Below are positions 14,036 to 25,900 of a DNA stretch of 64,000 nucleotides, one piece after another. This DNA is from Struthidea cinerea (Eukaryota > Chordata > Aves > Passeriformes > Corcoracidae). Numbering within the stretch: position 1 is the first letter of the stretch; each line of letters starts with the position of its first letter. The DNA lies in assembly GCA_013397865.1 (NCBI GenBank), contig VZTI01003649.1:310001-374000 (forward strand). The letters are read 5' to 3'. The notes under the pieces are model-generated. The model had not been told where the DNA came from, did not search any database, and was given only the letters and a program-made list of their open reading frames with translations. Both the position numbers and the translations under genes were made by a program.

Positions 14036-16559
14036 TTGGAGCTGGCTGTTAGCGTGATTGTTTCCAAGCAAGAAACTAAAAGTCTTCACAGAATAGCAGG
14101 TAGCAGAGAGCTACGCCTGTATCTACTACCAGCCTTGGCAACTTTAGGACAGTTTGCGAGACAGATCTAGGAAGAACAGGAAAAAACATGAGGACTGAGA
14201 CTGCTTTTGAACTCTATGCTAAATCCAGAAAAATCAAACACAAAACAAAATTCTGAAATAATGTGTGAGAGAGAAACTTAAAAGTACTTTTTTACTTTGC
14301 CTTGTAAAAGAGATGTGTCATCAATATTTTCTGGAGGCAGACTAAATTAGGCAATTTATTACAGGAGACGAAAAAAAGCTGCACTCTTGTGGCAAGTCAG
14401 GAGAGTCAGGGCTGGGCTGTGATGGGTTCTACCACTGATTTCCTGCAAAACCCAAAGTCACCTCCTCTACCTTTCCCAGAGTAACCCCAATAACACGACA
14501 GTGGATGGAACTGTTTGTCAAGTTTGCTACATCTTATGCCTGTTGCTCAATTCCCTCTGAACACAAACCTCTCCCATCTGGGCTAAATTAGTCATGCACA
14601 GAAACAGGGACTTCACTTTAGTGTAGTCAGCAAAATCAAAGCCTAGTATAGTGATATTTTAATGTAATTATTTAAACTCTTGAAGGCTAAAACAGCTCCT
14701 TTGCAAAGCTTTTCAGCCAGGTGCTGAGTTTTAGGCAGCCTTAACACGGTGGTGAGCCAAGAAGTTGGGTGGGAGGCAGGGTCAAAGGCAGCTTGCTGCA
14801 ACCGCTCACTGCAGCATCCGGCTGAAGGCATGATGTGATACACTGTGGGTCTGGCTCTGTACCTGTTGCAGGTTTGGTGGATCCCTGATCCTGCATTGCA
14901 AGACAGAGACAACCCTCAGGAAAAAAGGAAATTGTTGTTGAAAAAGCCTGCCATAACTCCTGAAGACAGTATCCAGCTTTGAACTGGCACATAATAGAAG
15001 TGACCTGTTCATTTCATGCATTTCCTTCAACAATAGCTGAGAACTACGAGGCCCAGCTGTGCAAATTAGGCAATCCATTTACTGTCTATTTCTGCTAATA
15101 GTGGGACTTGCACTTGCATAATACATGATGGGAGGGAAAAGGCAGCAAGTTGGATTTGTGCTGCTGCTGATGCCTGAGACACCAATGACTGTTATCACAG
15201 GAGCAGCATTGTTTAGATACTAGTCTGGGTCTTGAGATCTTGGCCAGAGTCATCCCAAAGCTGCAGGATAACTTTGATCAGCAGTAGCTCCCAGGGGCCA
15301 GCCAGGCTGACAGCATCACTGGCTTTACACGGAAAGGACTGGCAAAATGGAAGTGTATTTTATGCTTGGCAAATGGTAAGTATTAGCAGTTATTGTCATC
15401 ACTTTTTCTTCAATCCACACTTCCAAGTCTCAGGCTCACACTGCAATCTGGTTAATGCTCAGAAGGGAGAACCAGTCACAAGCACACACACTCCTGTGTA
15501 TTTTTCTGGGAAAAATCACACAGTTGTAACAGGGAAAATGGGACAAATCTGAAACATCTTTCAGCTACAAGCCCTGGCCAAGCAGGGAGAACTGTGAAAT
15601 TATGGGACAGTTTTCAGGCAGAAAAGACAGACCCCAGGTTCATGCTTCATTTAAAACTAGGTTACAAAGAGCTTTGGAGAGCACACTGTAGGCAAGTCTT
15701 GAAGAGAGTTCAGAGGACAAGAAAACGGAACAACGAAAATTCACCATAAACCCCCTTCATTTCAATTTCTTAAAGTTCCACAAAACCATGCATGAGGAAA
15801 CCTGGTTTACGTAGTAGAGGCAACTTTGTCCATACCAGATCTGTGCTTGTTCTCCTGGAAAACCATCTGGAAGTAGCTGGTACTATGTTTTCCACTTGGC
15901 TTTCATGGCCGAAAGATTAGAAGTACATATTTGTCATATATATTGGCATTCTTATTACCTCTGCAATTAATCTCATTACCTCTCCTGGCTAAGCAATTGC
16001 TTTCTGAAGCAGCTGACTGTACCCAATTAAGGAATAAGCTGTGTATATGAAATCACACATTCTCTCAGGAAAGGGGATTTTAAACTAAAGTTTATATTAA
16101 GTGAGGCTGGAAGGAAATCCATCCTGGCTTTTATCTTAATGGTCTTTTGAATGTCACCTTTTCACTTAGATCCTCTTGTGATAATCAGGGGCTTCCCACT
16201 GACACACAAAGGCTTTGGCAGCTCTTTTCATAATACCTGTCCCTTCAGGCAGCGCTCCAATTCAGGGAGTTTTAGTGTCTATGCAAAGAAAGCAGTGCTT
16301 ATTAAAAAGAGCACACAAACTTCATCCACTCTGAACCTCGTACATTAACCCCTGGTGAAAAGGATTTCCATTTCCTCTTCAGGGAAGTGGAGCCTCATGA
16401 ATACAGAAAACCCAGTGGACCCTGTTATTCATGCCATGTCCACTAGCCATCCTCTAGGACAATAGAAAGCCTCAATTAGAAACAAAATTAATTAATAAAA
16501 TATCAGACAGTAAAATGATCAGACATCAAATGCAAGAATTATTAATGAAGCACAAAGAA
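14036..16559. other. Intergenic or intronic DNA, no gene seen
   Basis: Short unrelated ORFs only (up to 106 codons). No repeat family recognised. Confidence 0.55.
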
Positions 16560-18415
16560 TTTCAGAGTCACGGAATGGGTCAGGTTGCAAGGGACCACAG
16601 TGGATCATTTTGTCCAACCTTACTGCTCAGGCAGGGTCATCCTAGAGCACATGGCACAGGATTGCATCCAGGTGGTTCATTAATATCTCCAGTGAGGGAG
16701 ACTACACAGCCTCTCTGGCAACTGGTCCAATGCACACTCACTCTCACTAAAGAATTTTTTCCTTCTGTTCCTCTGGAACTTCCAGTGCATCAGTTTCTGC
16801 CCATTGCCTCTTGTCCTATTGCTTTGGCACCCCAGAGAAGAGCCTGGCTCCATCCTCTGACACCCTCTCTTCAGATACTTAAATACATTTATGAGGTCCC
16901 CTCTCAGCTGCCTCTTTTCCAGGCTGAATAGGCCCAGCTCCCTCAGTCTTTCCTTGGAGGAGAGACGTTCCAATCCCCTCTTGATCTTTGTAGCCCTTTG
17001 CTGGACTCGCTCCAGGAGATCCACGTCCATCTGGTCCTGAGGAGCCCAGAACTGGACACAGCACTCCAGATGTGGCCTCAATAGGGCTGAGAGGAGGGGC
17101 AGGATCACTTCTCTCAACCCGCTGCCAATGCTCTTCCTCTGCACCCCAGGACACCATTGGCCTTCTTGGCCACAAGGGCACTGCTGGGTCACGGAGAGTT
17201 TGTTGTCCACCAGCACCCCCAGATCCTTCTCCACAGAGCTGCTTTCCAGCAGGTCGGCCCCCAGCCTGTGCTGGTGCCTGGCGTTATTCTTCCCCAAGTG
17301 CAGGACTCTGCATTTGCCTTTGTAGAATTTCAGAAGGTTCCTCTCTGCCCATCTCCCCAACTTGTCAAGGTCCTTCTGAAGGGCAACACAGCCCTCTGGG
17401 GTATTGGCCACTCCTCACAGCTTTGTGTCATCAGCAAACTTGCTGAGAAGGCATCTGCTCCTTCATCCAAGTCACCAATGAACAAGTTAAACAACACTTG
17501 GTGCAGTATAGAACCCTGGGGGACACCACAAGGGACAGGCCTCCAACCAGACCCTGTACCACTATTACAACCCTCTGGGATCTGCCATTCAGCCAGGTCT
17601 CAGTCCATCGCAATGTCCACACATCCAGTCCACACTTCCTGACTTTGCCTATGAGGATGCTGTGAGAGACAGTGTCAAAAGCCTTGTTCAAGTTGAGGTA
17701 GACAATATCCACTGCTCTCCCCTCATTCATCCAGGTAGTTGTTTCATTGTAGAAGGCAATCAGGTTGGCCAAGCATCACTTACCTTTAGTTGAATCCATG
17801 CTGACTACTGATCACCTTCTTGTCATCCACGTGGATAGAGATGGCCTCCAGAAAAGAGGTACTCTTTCCCTTTCCAGGGACTAAGGTGAGGCTGGATGGC
17901 CAGTAGTTCCCTGGGTTCTTCTTACCCTTCTTGAAGGCTGAGGTGACACTCACTTCTTCCAGTCTTTCAGGCACCTCTCCTGGTTGCCACAAAGATGATG
18001 GTGAGTGGCCCAGCATCGTATCTGCCAGTTCTCTCAGCACTCATGGATGCATCCTGTCTGGGCCCACAGACTTGTGGATGTCCTCTAGCCCAATCCTCTT
18101 CGACCAAGGGAAAGTCTTCCAACATCCCCTTACCCAGGGCTCCCAGGTCAGGGGTTCCTGATGGCTGGTCTTGTCAGTGAAGACCGATGAAAAGAAGGCA
18201 TTCAGTGCCTGTGTTATCACTGCCCACCCTTCATCTACCAACAGGCCCATGCTAGCCTTAGTTTACCTTTTGTTGTTGATGTACCTTTCCTGTTGTCCTT
18301 GACATCCATGGCCGCAATTAATTACAGATGGGCCTCAGCCATCTTTGTCTTATTTCTACTTATTCTGGCAGCCTTTGTATATTCATTGCAAGTGGCCTGA
18401 CCTATTTATTTTCAT
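16560..18415 (-). mobile_element. CR1 LINE fragment with partial ORF2 (reverse transcriptase), degenerate
   Basis: The longest CR1 in the window, about 1.85 kb, sense on the minus strand. Translated pieces match CR1 ORF2 in order: HKSVGPDRMHP near 18060, the FKKGKKNPGNYWPSSLTLVP block near 17920, KAFDTVSHSILIGKVRKCGL near 17660, the reverse-transcriptase catalytic FADD at 17427-17438, and the C-terminal RPHLECCVQFWAPQDQMDVD and RERLRELGLFSLEKR blocks at about 16950-17090. A TGA at 17415-17417 and frame changes break the ORF, so it is not functional. The 3' end is at the left (about 16560); the 5' part of ORF2 and all of ORF1 are missing. Confidence 0.93.
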
Positions 18416-21400
18416 CTAGAAGAGTGTATCCATTATGTTTACATAGCATTACCAGTCCGATCTGAAATAACCTCTCTGGACCTTTAAAAATTCTGCATTC
18501 AATTTCTTCTTGAAGGTAATTTTCTTCCTGTTCCTCCTACGAAGACAAAACAGCAGGTACTGCCTTTTTTAATGTATGCATTTTAATATGTCTGCTACAA
18601 GACCCATTAAAAATGCACCCTCACTGGTAGTAACAGATCTTTTTCTTCATCCTGTCTTAACACTCTTCTACACCATCACCTCCTTCTATGACTTCTGAAA
18701 AATACAGCAAGCAAGCAATGGAGGGCAGGCAGTAAATCTTTTTACACTTCCTATCCAGCTTTCTGCCATTACCAAAACAAGTCTCCAGGGATGAGTGCTT
18801 ACCCTGAAGAGGGCAATGAGGCAAAGGAAGAAGTACAAATGTTATTCCTTCAAGCAATGGTGTGGTTAGGATGGCTTCCCCCTATTTCTCTTCACAGCAT
18901 CACCCGAGAGTTATTGCTTTGATCATTGGGTGCTTTGGGCGGTTAATCTATAAGGGGCTTATTTTGGCAGCACTTTGAAGCACACAGCGTTTGCAGGGCC
19001 CCTCACCCAGCATAAACTGATGTAGCTCTGTTGCAATGTGATGGTCTGGCCTAACACAAATGAAAAAGTAAGCATAGCTGCATGTTGAATGGAAAGATCA
19101 AGCTGAATTGCAATGTAATCCTCCTCTAATACTGATGTGGAGGCACAGTCCCAGCTTCACAGGGTACAGACAACCAAGAGCACAGAGTTGCTGATTAAAC
19201 AAATAAACCAGCTCTGATGAGCAGAGAAATGCTGAACTCTTCCATCAGCAGTTCACTGAAGCAAGCTCTCAGCACACAAATAAACAGATGCCAGATGCCC
19301 CCCCAGAGAAGTGCAATGATATCAAGAAAAATTCAGGTGATGGATGGATATCTAAAGCAGTAAAAGAAAAATATATATATATAGATATTTCCTTGCACCA
19401 CTTTAGAGCAATAAAGGAAGCATATCTGACACAAAAACTGGCCAGCAACCCTGGACTGCTGCACTTCTGCCTGCTTCCTGCCCATTTTAGTTCATCAGCA
19501 AGATTGTCATGAAGGTCAATGCATTTTAATAATGTCATCCAGAGAACAAAGAGTTTCCAAATTTCAGTAATTGCTTTGTAAAAAATCAGGATGGAATTCC
19601 TGTCCATTCACAAATTTGTCATTTTGTGGGAGAACCTTAAATTGTGTGAGAGGCTTGATGACAATCTTATGATGAAAACTCACTAGACGCAACCTTCATT
19701 GCTTTTTGCAAGGAGAGCAGAACATTTCCTGCTATTCCTGTACAGAAGAATGCATGGGGTGAAGCTGGCCCTGTAGCATGACAACCCTGCACTGCTGCTT
19801 TCACCTGGTGCCCTGCAGCCCTTGGGTTGCCTTATCCTGGGCTGTGCCAGTGCAGCTCCTCATCACTTCTACAGCTCCAGTGGCTTGCCTGTGTGGAGCA
19901 ATGAATATATGGGCTCCAATCTTGCACTTCTCACTGCACCTTGTGGCATAAATTATGCCAGCATGATACCACTACTTCCTATCTAGTTCTGCCACATCCT
20001 TTCCCAGAAGATTTATTGCCAAATGCTTTCCTTTTTCCTTGGTATTAACATGCTGCAATTTATCAGAAACTGTCACCAGCATTTGATCCAGCCCTTGGCA
20101 GCAGCGTCTCTCTAAGAGACCTGCACTGCATATCAGCCTGACAAGTTACTCTTGGGGGTTTTTGAAAGGATTTTCATATGATTTGAGGTATGAATCACAC
20201 AGGTATGTGTGGTTACATCATTATGTCACCCACAAGTGGCATAAGTATTTCAGTCACCAGTGAGAAGATGCACAATCTCAGTTAGCAAACCCAGGAATTT
20301 TACAGGTGGAAATAAAACATCCCTTTCCAGCCTCAGCTCTCAGGAGAGCACAGCTGTGAAATGACACCTTCAGCATTTATCCACATGGAAGACATTAGCC
20401 CAACTTTCCAAATAAGCTGTCACCATGGACCAAGGGAAAGAAAAACCTCTTACACCCAGCCTGACAGACATACAGACTTACTCATTAGAGGTGTTCATAC
20501 CTGACATGTCCACATGGCCTCTGTTTTTCTTACTCATTGGCATTTTGTTTTAGTACAAAACACTACAACAAGGATAAAAGACCTTTTAAAAGACCCTGAT
20601 ATCTGAAATAAAGACATTTGAACAGGTTTAAATCTTCCCATCAAATGAAACAAATGCATGCTCGTCTAAGTCTCATTTACAGCCCAGTGTGAGGGAATGG
20701 AGTCCTTATTCTTTTCATGTACAGCTTGCATTATGCTTACATCATCTTTGAGTTTGCCTTATGAAGCCTAATGACTTCACCTATAAAGTATTATAGACAG
20801 CATTTAGTTTAAATTGACAAAATGCATATAAATTATTTACAAATCCTAATACATGTCCAAGCTCATGCAAATTCACTTCTCCATTAGCAGAACAGTATAA
20901 GCATCCTCATGCACAAGAAGCACATTTTTTCTAACCTTTGCCTTGTGATATAAGCACTTTATGCAAAATGTATGCACATATAGGTGTGTATGCAGATGTA
21001 TATACAGATGCAGCATTGCTGACACAGGTTAGTTAACAGAGGTGCAGGCATCTGAAAATTGCACAGGAATGAACTGACAGCTTTCTGTGTTGCCATAATT
21101 CTTTCTCCTAGCGTGTGTCTCGGGACTCTTAATGAAGCAAAGATCTAATGGGGAAAAAAAACCCCAAAACATCTCTAACTGCGTCATCAAAAATGTGATG
21201 TCTCGGTGCACAGACAACATGGAGAATCCAGTCCTGACAGCTATTCAGCCTGGACTAACACCATGTGCCTTGCAAGACCAACTGTATTACCCAGAAGCCA
21301 AAAGCCCCTTCTCTAAGAGAACGAGATGTTGGAAGATGGTACTGGGAACCATTCTCATCTCCCTCCCTGCTTACAGCTGTCAGGATGCAGGTGGGTCCCT

Positions 21401-22039
21401 CAAATTGGCCTGCAGAGAACTGCCAGGCAAGGCTCTGACTGATAAAGTTACTCATGTTGACATGCTCTTTGTTCAGCATTGAGCTCATGGTGGGTTGGGG
21501 TTTGAGCTACTGGTGCTCTGCTGCTCCAGAGAGAGGAGAAAGCTTTAACAATTGCTCTAGGAAGCCCCTACTTTTCCCTCCAGCCTGTAGAGCATTTGCT
21601 TTAGAGGGGACGCTTCCCTACCCTCAGGAAGCACATTTGGTTTTGTAGGAGATATTTTTCTATATTTTTCTATATTTTCTAAATACATATTTTTCTAAGA
21701 TAGGCAAAGAAAAGCAGGGAAATAGTCAACAAGCTGAGTCTACCAAAGTGGAATTGTGTGGGGCAGGTGAGGGCTTGTTCATCCTTCCACAGCACAGCTG
21801 GGAGCTTCTCAAAGAGAACAATCACAAGAAAGGTTTGTACTGAAAGTGGAGGCAGCCTGAGCATGGAGGCTGCCATGAGACTGAACACCTATCCTTCTAT
21901 CCAGCTTAGTTAAAACTCATTTACAAGCCATCAAATAAAAAAGGGAAAGTATTTTCCAGCAGTACACTAAGGAAATATTGGTTATATTTCAGAAGTGCTA
22001 AAGAGTCGGGGCAGCAAAGTACACAGGGCTCAGCAAATG
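18416..22039. other. Intergenic or intronic DNA, no gene seen
   Basis: AT-rich in part. A perfect octamer ATGCAAAT lies at 20865-20872 within an AT-rich patch (20790-20960), and a short AT run near 19370. No coding exon is supported. Confidence 0.55.
21651..21696 (+). repeat. Short tandem repeat of a ~10-base T-rich unit
   Basis: Three adjacent near-identical units (gatatttttc, tatatttttc, tatattttct) followed by a spaced fourth (catatttttct). Confidence 0.75.
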
Positions 22040-22948
22040 CATATTCAACTAAATTGCATCTGTGGGAAGGTAAAGAGGATGATGCCTGAGGGGCAGGATG
22101 CTGTCCAGAGGGACCTGGATAAGCTCAAGAGGTGGGACCATGTCCACCTCATGAGCTTCTATGAGGCTGAATAATAAGGTTAAGTGCAAGGTTGTGCACT
22201 TGGACTGGGGTGACCCCCAGTATCAACACAGGCTGGGGCGTGAAGGGTTTGAGAGCAGCCCTGTGGAGGAGGACTTTGGAGTGCTGGTGGAAGAAAAGCT
22301 GGACATAATGGACAGTAGTGTGTCCAGTAGGACCAGGGCAGTGATCAGCCTCCGGTAATTTGCACTGGTGAGGCTGCATCTCAAATCCTGTCTTCAGTTC
22401 TGGGCCCCTTCCAACAAGAAAGACATTGAGGTGCTGGAGTGTGGAGAAGACCCCACCTGCAGTGCTGCATCCAGCTCTGGGATCCCCAGCATAAGAAGGA
22501 CATGGACCTGTTGGAATAGGTTCAGAAGAGGGCCACAAAAATGATCAAAGGGATGGAGCACTTCTCCTATGAGGAAAGCCTAGAGAAGAGAAGTCTCTAG
22601 GGAAACCTCATTGCCTTTCAGTACTTGAACGGGGCTTACAAAAAAGATGGGGACACAATTTACACTGAAGCCTGTACCAATAGGACAAGGACTAATGGTT
22701 TTAAACTAAAGGAGGGTAGATTTAGGCTAGATATAACGAAGAAGTTTTTTACAATGAGGGTGGTAAGACACTGGAAAAGGATGCCCAGAGACTTGGTAGA
22801 TGTCCTATCCCTGGAAATAGTCAGTCAGGTTGGACAGGTCTCTGAGCAATCTGATCTAGTTGATGTTCCTGCTTATTTCTGGCGGGGGCTGGACTAGATG
22901 ACCTTTAAAGGTCTCTTCCAACCCAAACTATTCTATGATTCTATGACT
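22040..22948 (+). mobile_element. CR1 LINE 3' fragment, apparently composite
   Basis: Begins with CR1 ORF2 sequence ('gtccagagggacctggataa', 'ggagtgctggtggaagaaaa') and ends with 'aaaggtctcttccaacccaa' plus tandem ATTCTATG octamers at about 22932-22947, the CR1 3' hallmark. Reading frames are broken. Near 22385-22520 the same ORF2 stretch occurs twice in two slightly different versions, so the copy seems to be made of two CR1 molecules. Confidence 0.92.
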
Positions 22949-25900
22949 TTGCTCTGCTTATCCCCCACCACTGACTGCAGAGGGACCCTGCAGAACTATG
23001 GATCACTGCTCACTGCAGCAATCTAGTGGCTCATGCAGAGCTTTGAGCTTCACTGGGTAACCAGATAACCAGAAGCTGCTACCCAGAAAAAAGGTGTTGG
23101 TGCCTGTGGTGTGCAGGGGAAGATGGGTCCCTCTCATGTCACTGGGGAAGAGGCACAGCCTGCACTATTCAATGCAGTCACAGGATTTTCTCCAGAAGGT
23201 TTGGGTTTTGAAAGCCTTCTGTTGCTGTCCCTTCCTTGGGGAGGGGGCATTCAGGGAGAAACAACCTCCTGGTGAGCAGGTTTATCTGCTCTTCATCAGT
23301 GCCTGGTGAGTGTCTATCCTGCTGCACTGGGGCTGCACACAGAAGCCCTGTGGGCAAATAGTTCTCTCACCCAGAACAGGCCATGGTAAGCAGGGCAGTT
23401 CATTCTACAGGCACTTCATTTTGTGCAGATGAGAGTTTGTGTATTGTAGCTTGGGCAGTTAATTAAGAACTCAGAGCACTTTTCCTGGGGCAATGTGCTT
23501 GTTCCTTAGAAAATGTGGCTGATATTATTTATGGCTTGCATTGATCTAACAGCTTGCTGCCAAGGAGAGGAGTCCCACTTTTCCCTCCCTGCATTGACAC
23601 CAGCCCTGGCAGCCCTCTGAGCTGGCTCTGCTCCCTGAGCTGGCAGAGGCAACCTCCCTAAGTCCCAGGGTAGCAGAAACTGGGAGCGAGGGAGTCCCTT
23701 GACTGGGAGCTGTGGCAGAGGGAAGGGAGCAGAGAGCTCCCTCTGTGTTGGATCACACCAGCTCCAAGGGGCAAATTTCCTTTTGGTGCTAAACAGAGGT
23801 GAGATGAAACCTGCTTGAAACACTGATCTGGCTTCTTGGCTTACACAAATAATAGTAAAGCTGTTTATGGCATTATTGTCCCACAGGACACCTGCCTCAT
23901 TCTCTAGGCAGAATGGGCTGTCCAAAACTCTGTTTCATTCACTGCACAACATGAAGCATATTAGGCAAGAAACATGGGCCAAAGAGACCCATTAAGTAAT
24001 GAACCACCATTGTTACAAATAGGCACCGACTGTCAAAGCTGAGGAGGAAAGCACAACTTTATTTCCGTAAGTGCTTGAGCTCGGAGTACTTCCATTGGGA
24101 AATACGTCCTTTTGCATGTAGCTCCTAGTGCAATTTTGGTTTTATTATGAGAAATTGCCTCAAACAGAATGATTTACCAAACCAAACCAATGCACAGTTG
24201 TGCACAAGTTTACATGAGGGTGCATCCCCGTGGCCCCCTCTGTCATAAACAGTCGGGTGTTTTAGCTAATCGATCTTGTGTTGTCTGCACCACTTCAGGG
24301 CCAAGGAGTGCTGCCAGCACCTCCTGTAGCTCTGGTTAATGGGTATGAACTTCTTCACATGTGTCAGCTCAGCATCTTGGCACAGGTTTTGAGGACTGAG
24401 ACTTTGAACTGAAGCACTTGTAGTGACCAGTAGTATCATGTAAGTACTTTTGTGGATCAGATCTCTGTTCCCATTCCCATTTTTATGACCTAGAAAACAT
24501 GAATTTTGTGCATACACAGCATCACCGAGTATCAAAGTTTATTGTTTTTTCTGAATATTTGGTATTTTTTCTTAAATCTCTTGCCTGTCAAGAATGAGAA
24601 CATCTTAAATTCCTTTAAAACCAAGAAAGTGTGGATTATTCCAAACCTAACTTGGTTTGGTTGTAAAGAAAAACTCATAGCCGGGGTGCAGCCTGTGGGT
24701 GCAGTAGCAGAAGGCACCACTCCCAGTGCTCATTCTCCCTCTTCAGCCACTTGCCTCAGTACAAAATAACACAAAGTGGTTTTAACACCTCTGCATAAAT
24801 CCAGGATTTACAGGCAGGAACTCGGCCCATGACACGAAGTACAGATTAATGCAGGCACACTCTGGCATGACAGTGCTAGGCAGAAAGTGGGTGTTCAGAA
24901 GGAATTAATGGCTCCCAGCAAGGCACCTCTTCCACACCCCTGCCCTGAGGAATCATCCTTCTGGAAGGCCCCCCAGCCCCACCAGCCGGGCAGGACCTGC
25001 AGGCACTGGGTATGGATGAGCTGCTACAGGCACCGGCAGGTTGTGCCCCGGGCGATGATCCAGGCAGCTGCAGCAGGTCCGTGCGGGGGTGCAGGGGGGC
25101 CTGGGGTGCACTAATGCACCACTGCATGCCTTCACTGGGGGTGCTGCTGCAGAGGCTGTGAGCAGCCTTCCAGCTTCATCCCATCACCATGGACTACACT
25201 GCTGCTAGAAAGCTGCTGCTTTAAGCCTGACGCTATATAAAAATCCTGACAGGCATCACCTGTGCTTTGGTGCAGCTTGTATTTAGAAAACCTGGATAAC
25301 ATGGAATAGTGCCTTTGCTTGTGATCTTGATTTCTTGCTGCAGCGATGCTGTGACTTGAGTCTGGGGGCAGCAGTCAGAGGCTCTCTGAGAGCATGCTGC
25401 CTGCACTGCCTGCTCCTGAAGTCTCTGTCTACCTCCTTGGCTGTGCTGGCTTCCAACCAGCAAGGAAAATATATGTCACTGGTTTTTAATATAGATGGAG
25501 TATTTATAGTTTACGGCTTTTGTATTCTCTTCCATATCTTAATTATCAATATAATCTCCTGTAGCTCTCCCGGTACTTGTGGGAATGGAGGAGAATGGCA
25601 ATTACTGTGGAAAGCCAGGGGCAGCCTGGGGAGAGGAAGAAAAACAGAGAGACACACACGTACAGCCAGTTCTTTGCAAGTGGCGTAACACGGAGATGGC
25701 TCTGAGCTGCTGCCAGTGGAGGGGACTGTCTGCAGCGGGTTTATGAGGGAGTAATGACTCATTTTGACTTCAGGAAGGTTCCCGTATTGCTTAGGAGGAA
25801 ATCTCATACATATTGAAATAAACTAGCTTGAGTCTACATTACCAGCACAGCCTGCATTAGCAATACTTTCACATTTGAAGAAAAAGGATCTAAACAATAC

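Noticed and set aside
16680..17642. Plus-strand ORFs of up to 161 codons across 16.5-17.7 kb, and the minus-strand 243-codon ORF, as host genes
   Set aside because: The plus-strand ORFs are antisense shadows of CR1 ORF2. The 243-codon minus ORF is CR1 ORF2 sequence itself and is annotated as part of the element.
24876..25135. GC-rich patch with overlapping ORFs as a possible first exon or CpG island
   Set aside because: GC content is raised but CpG is sparse (mostly CA/TG-rich GC). No start context or donor gives a convincing exon.
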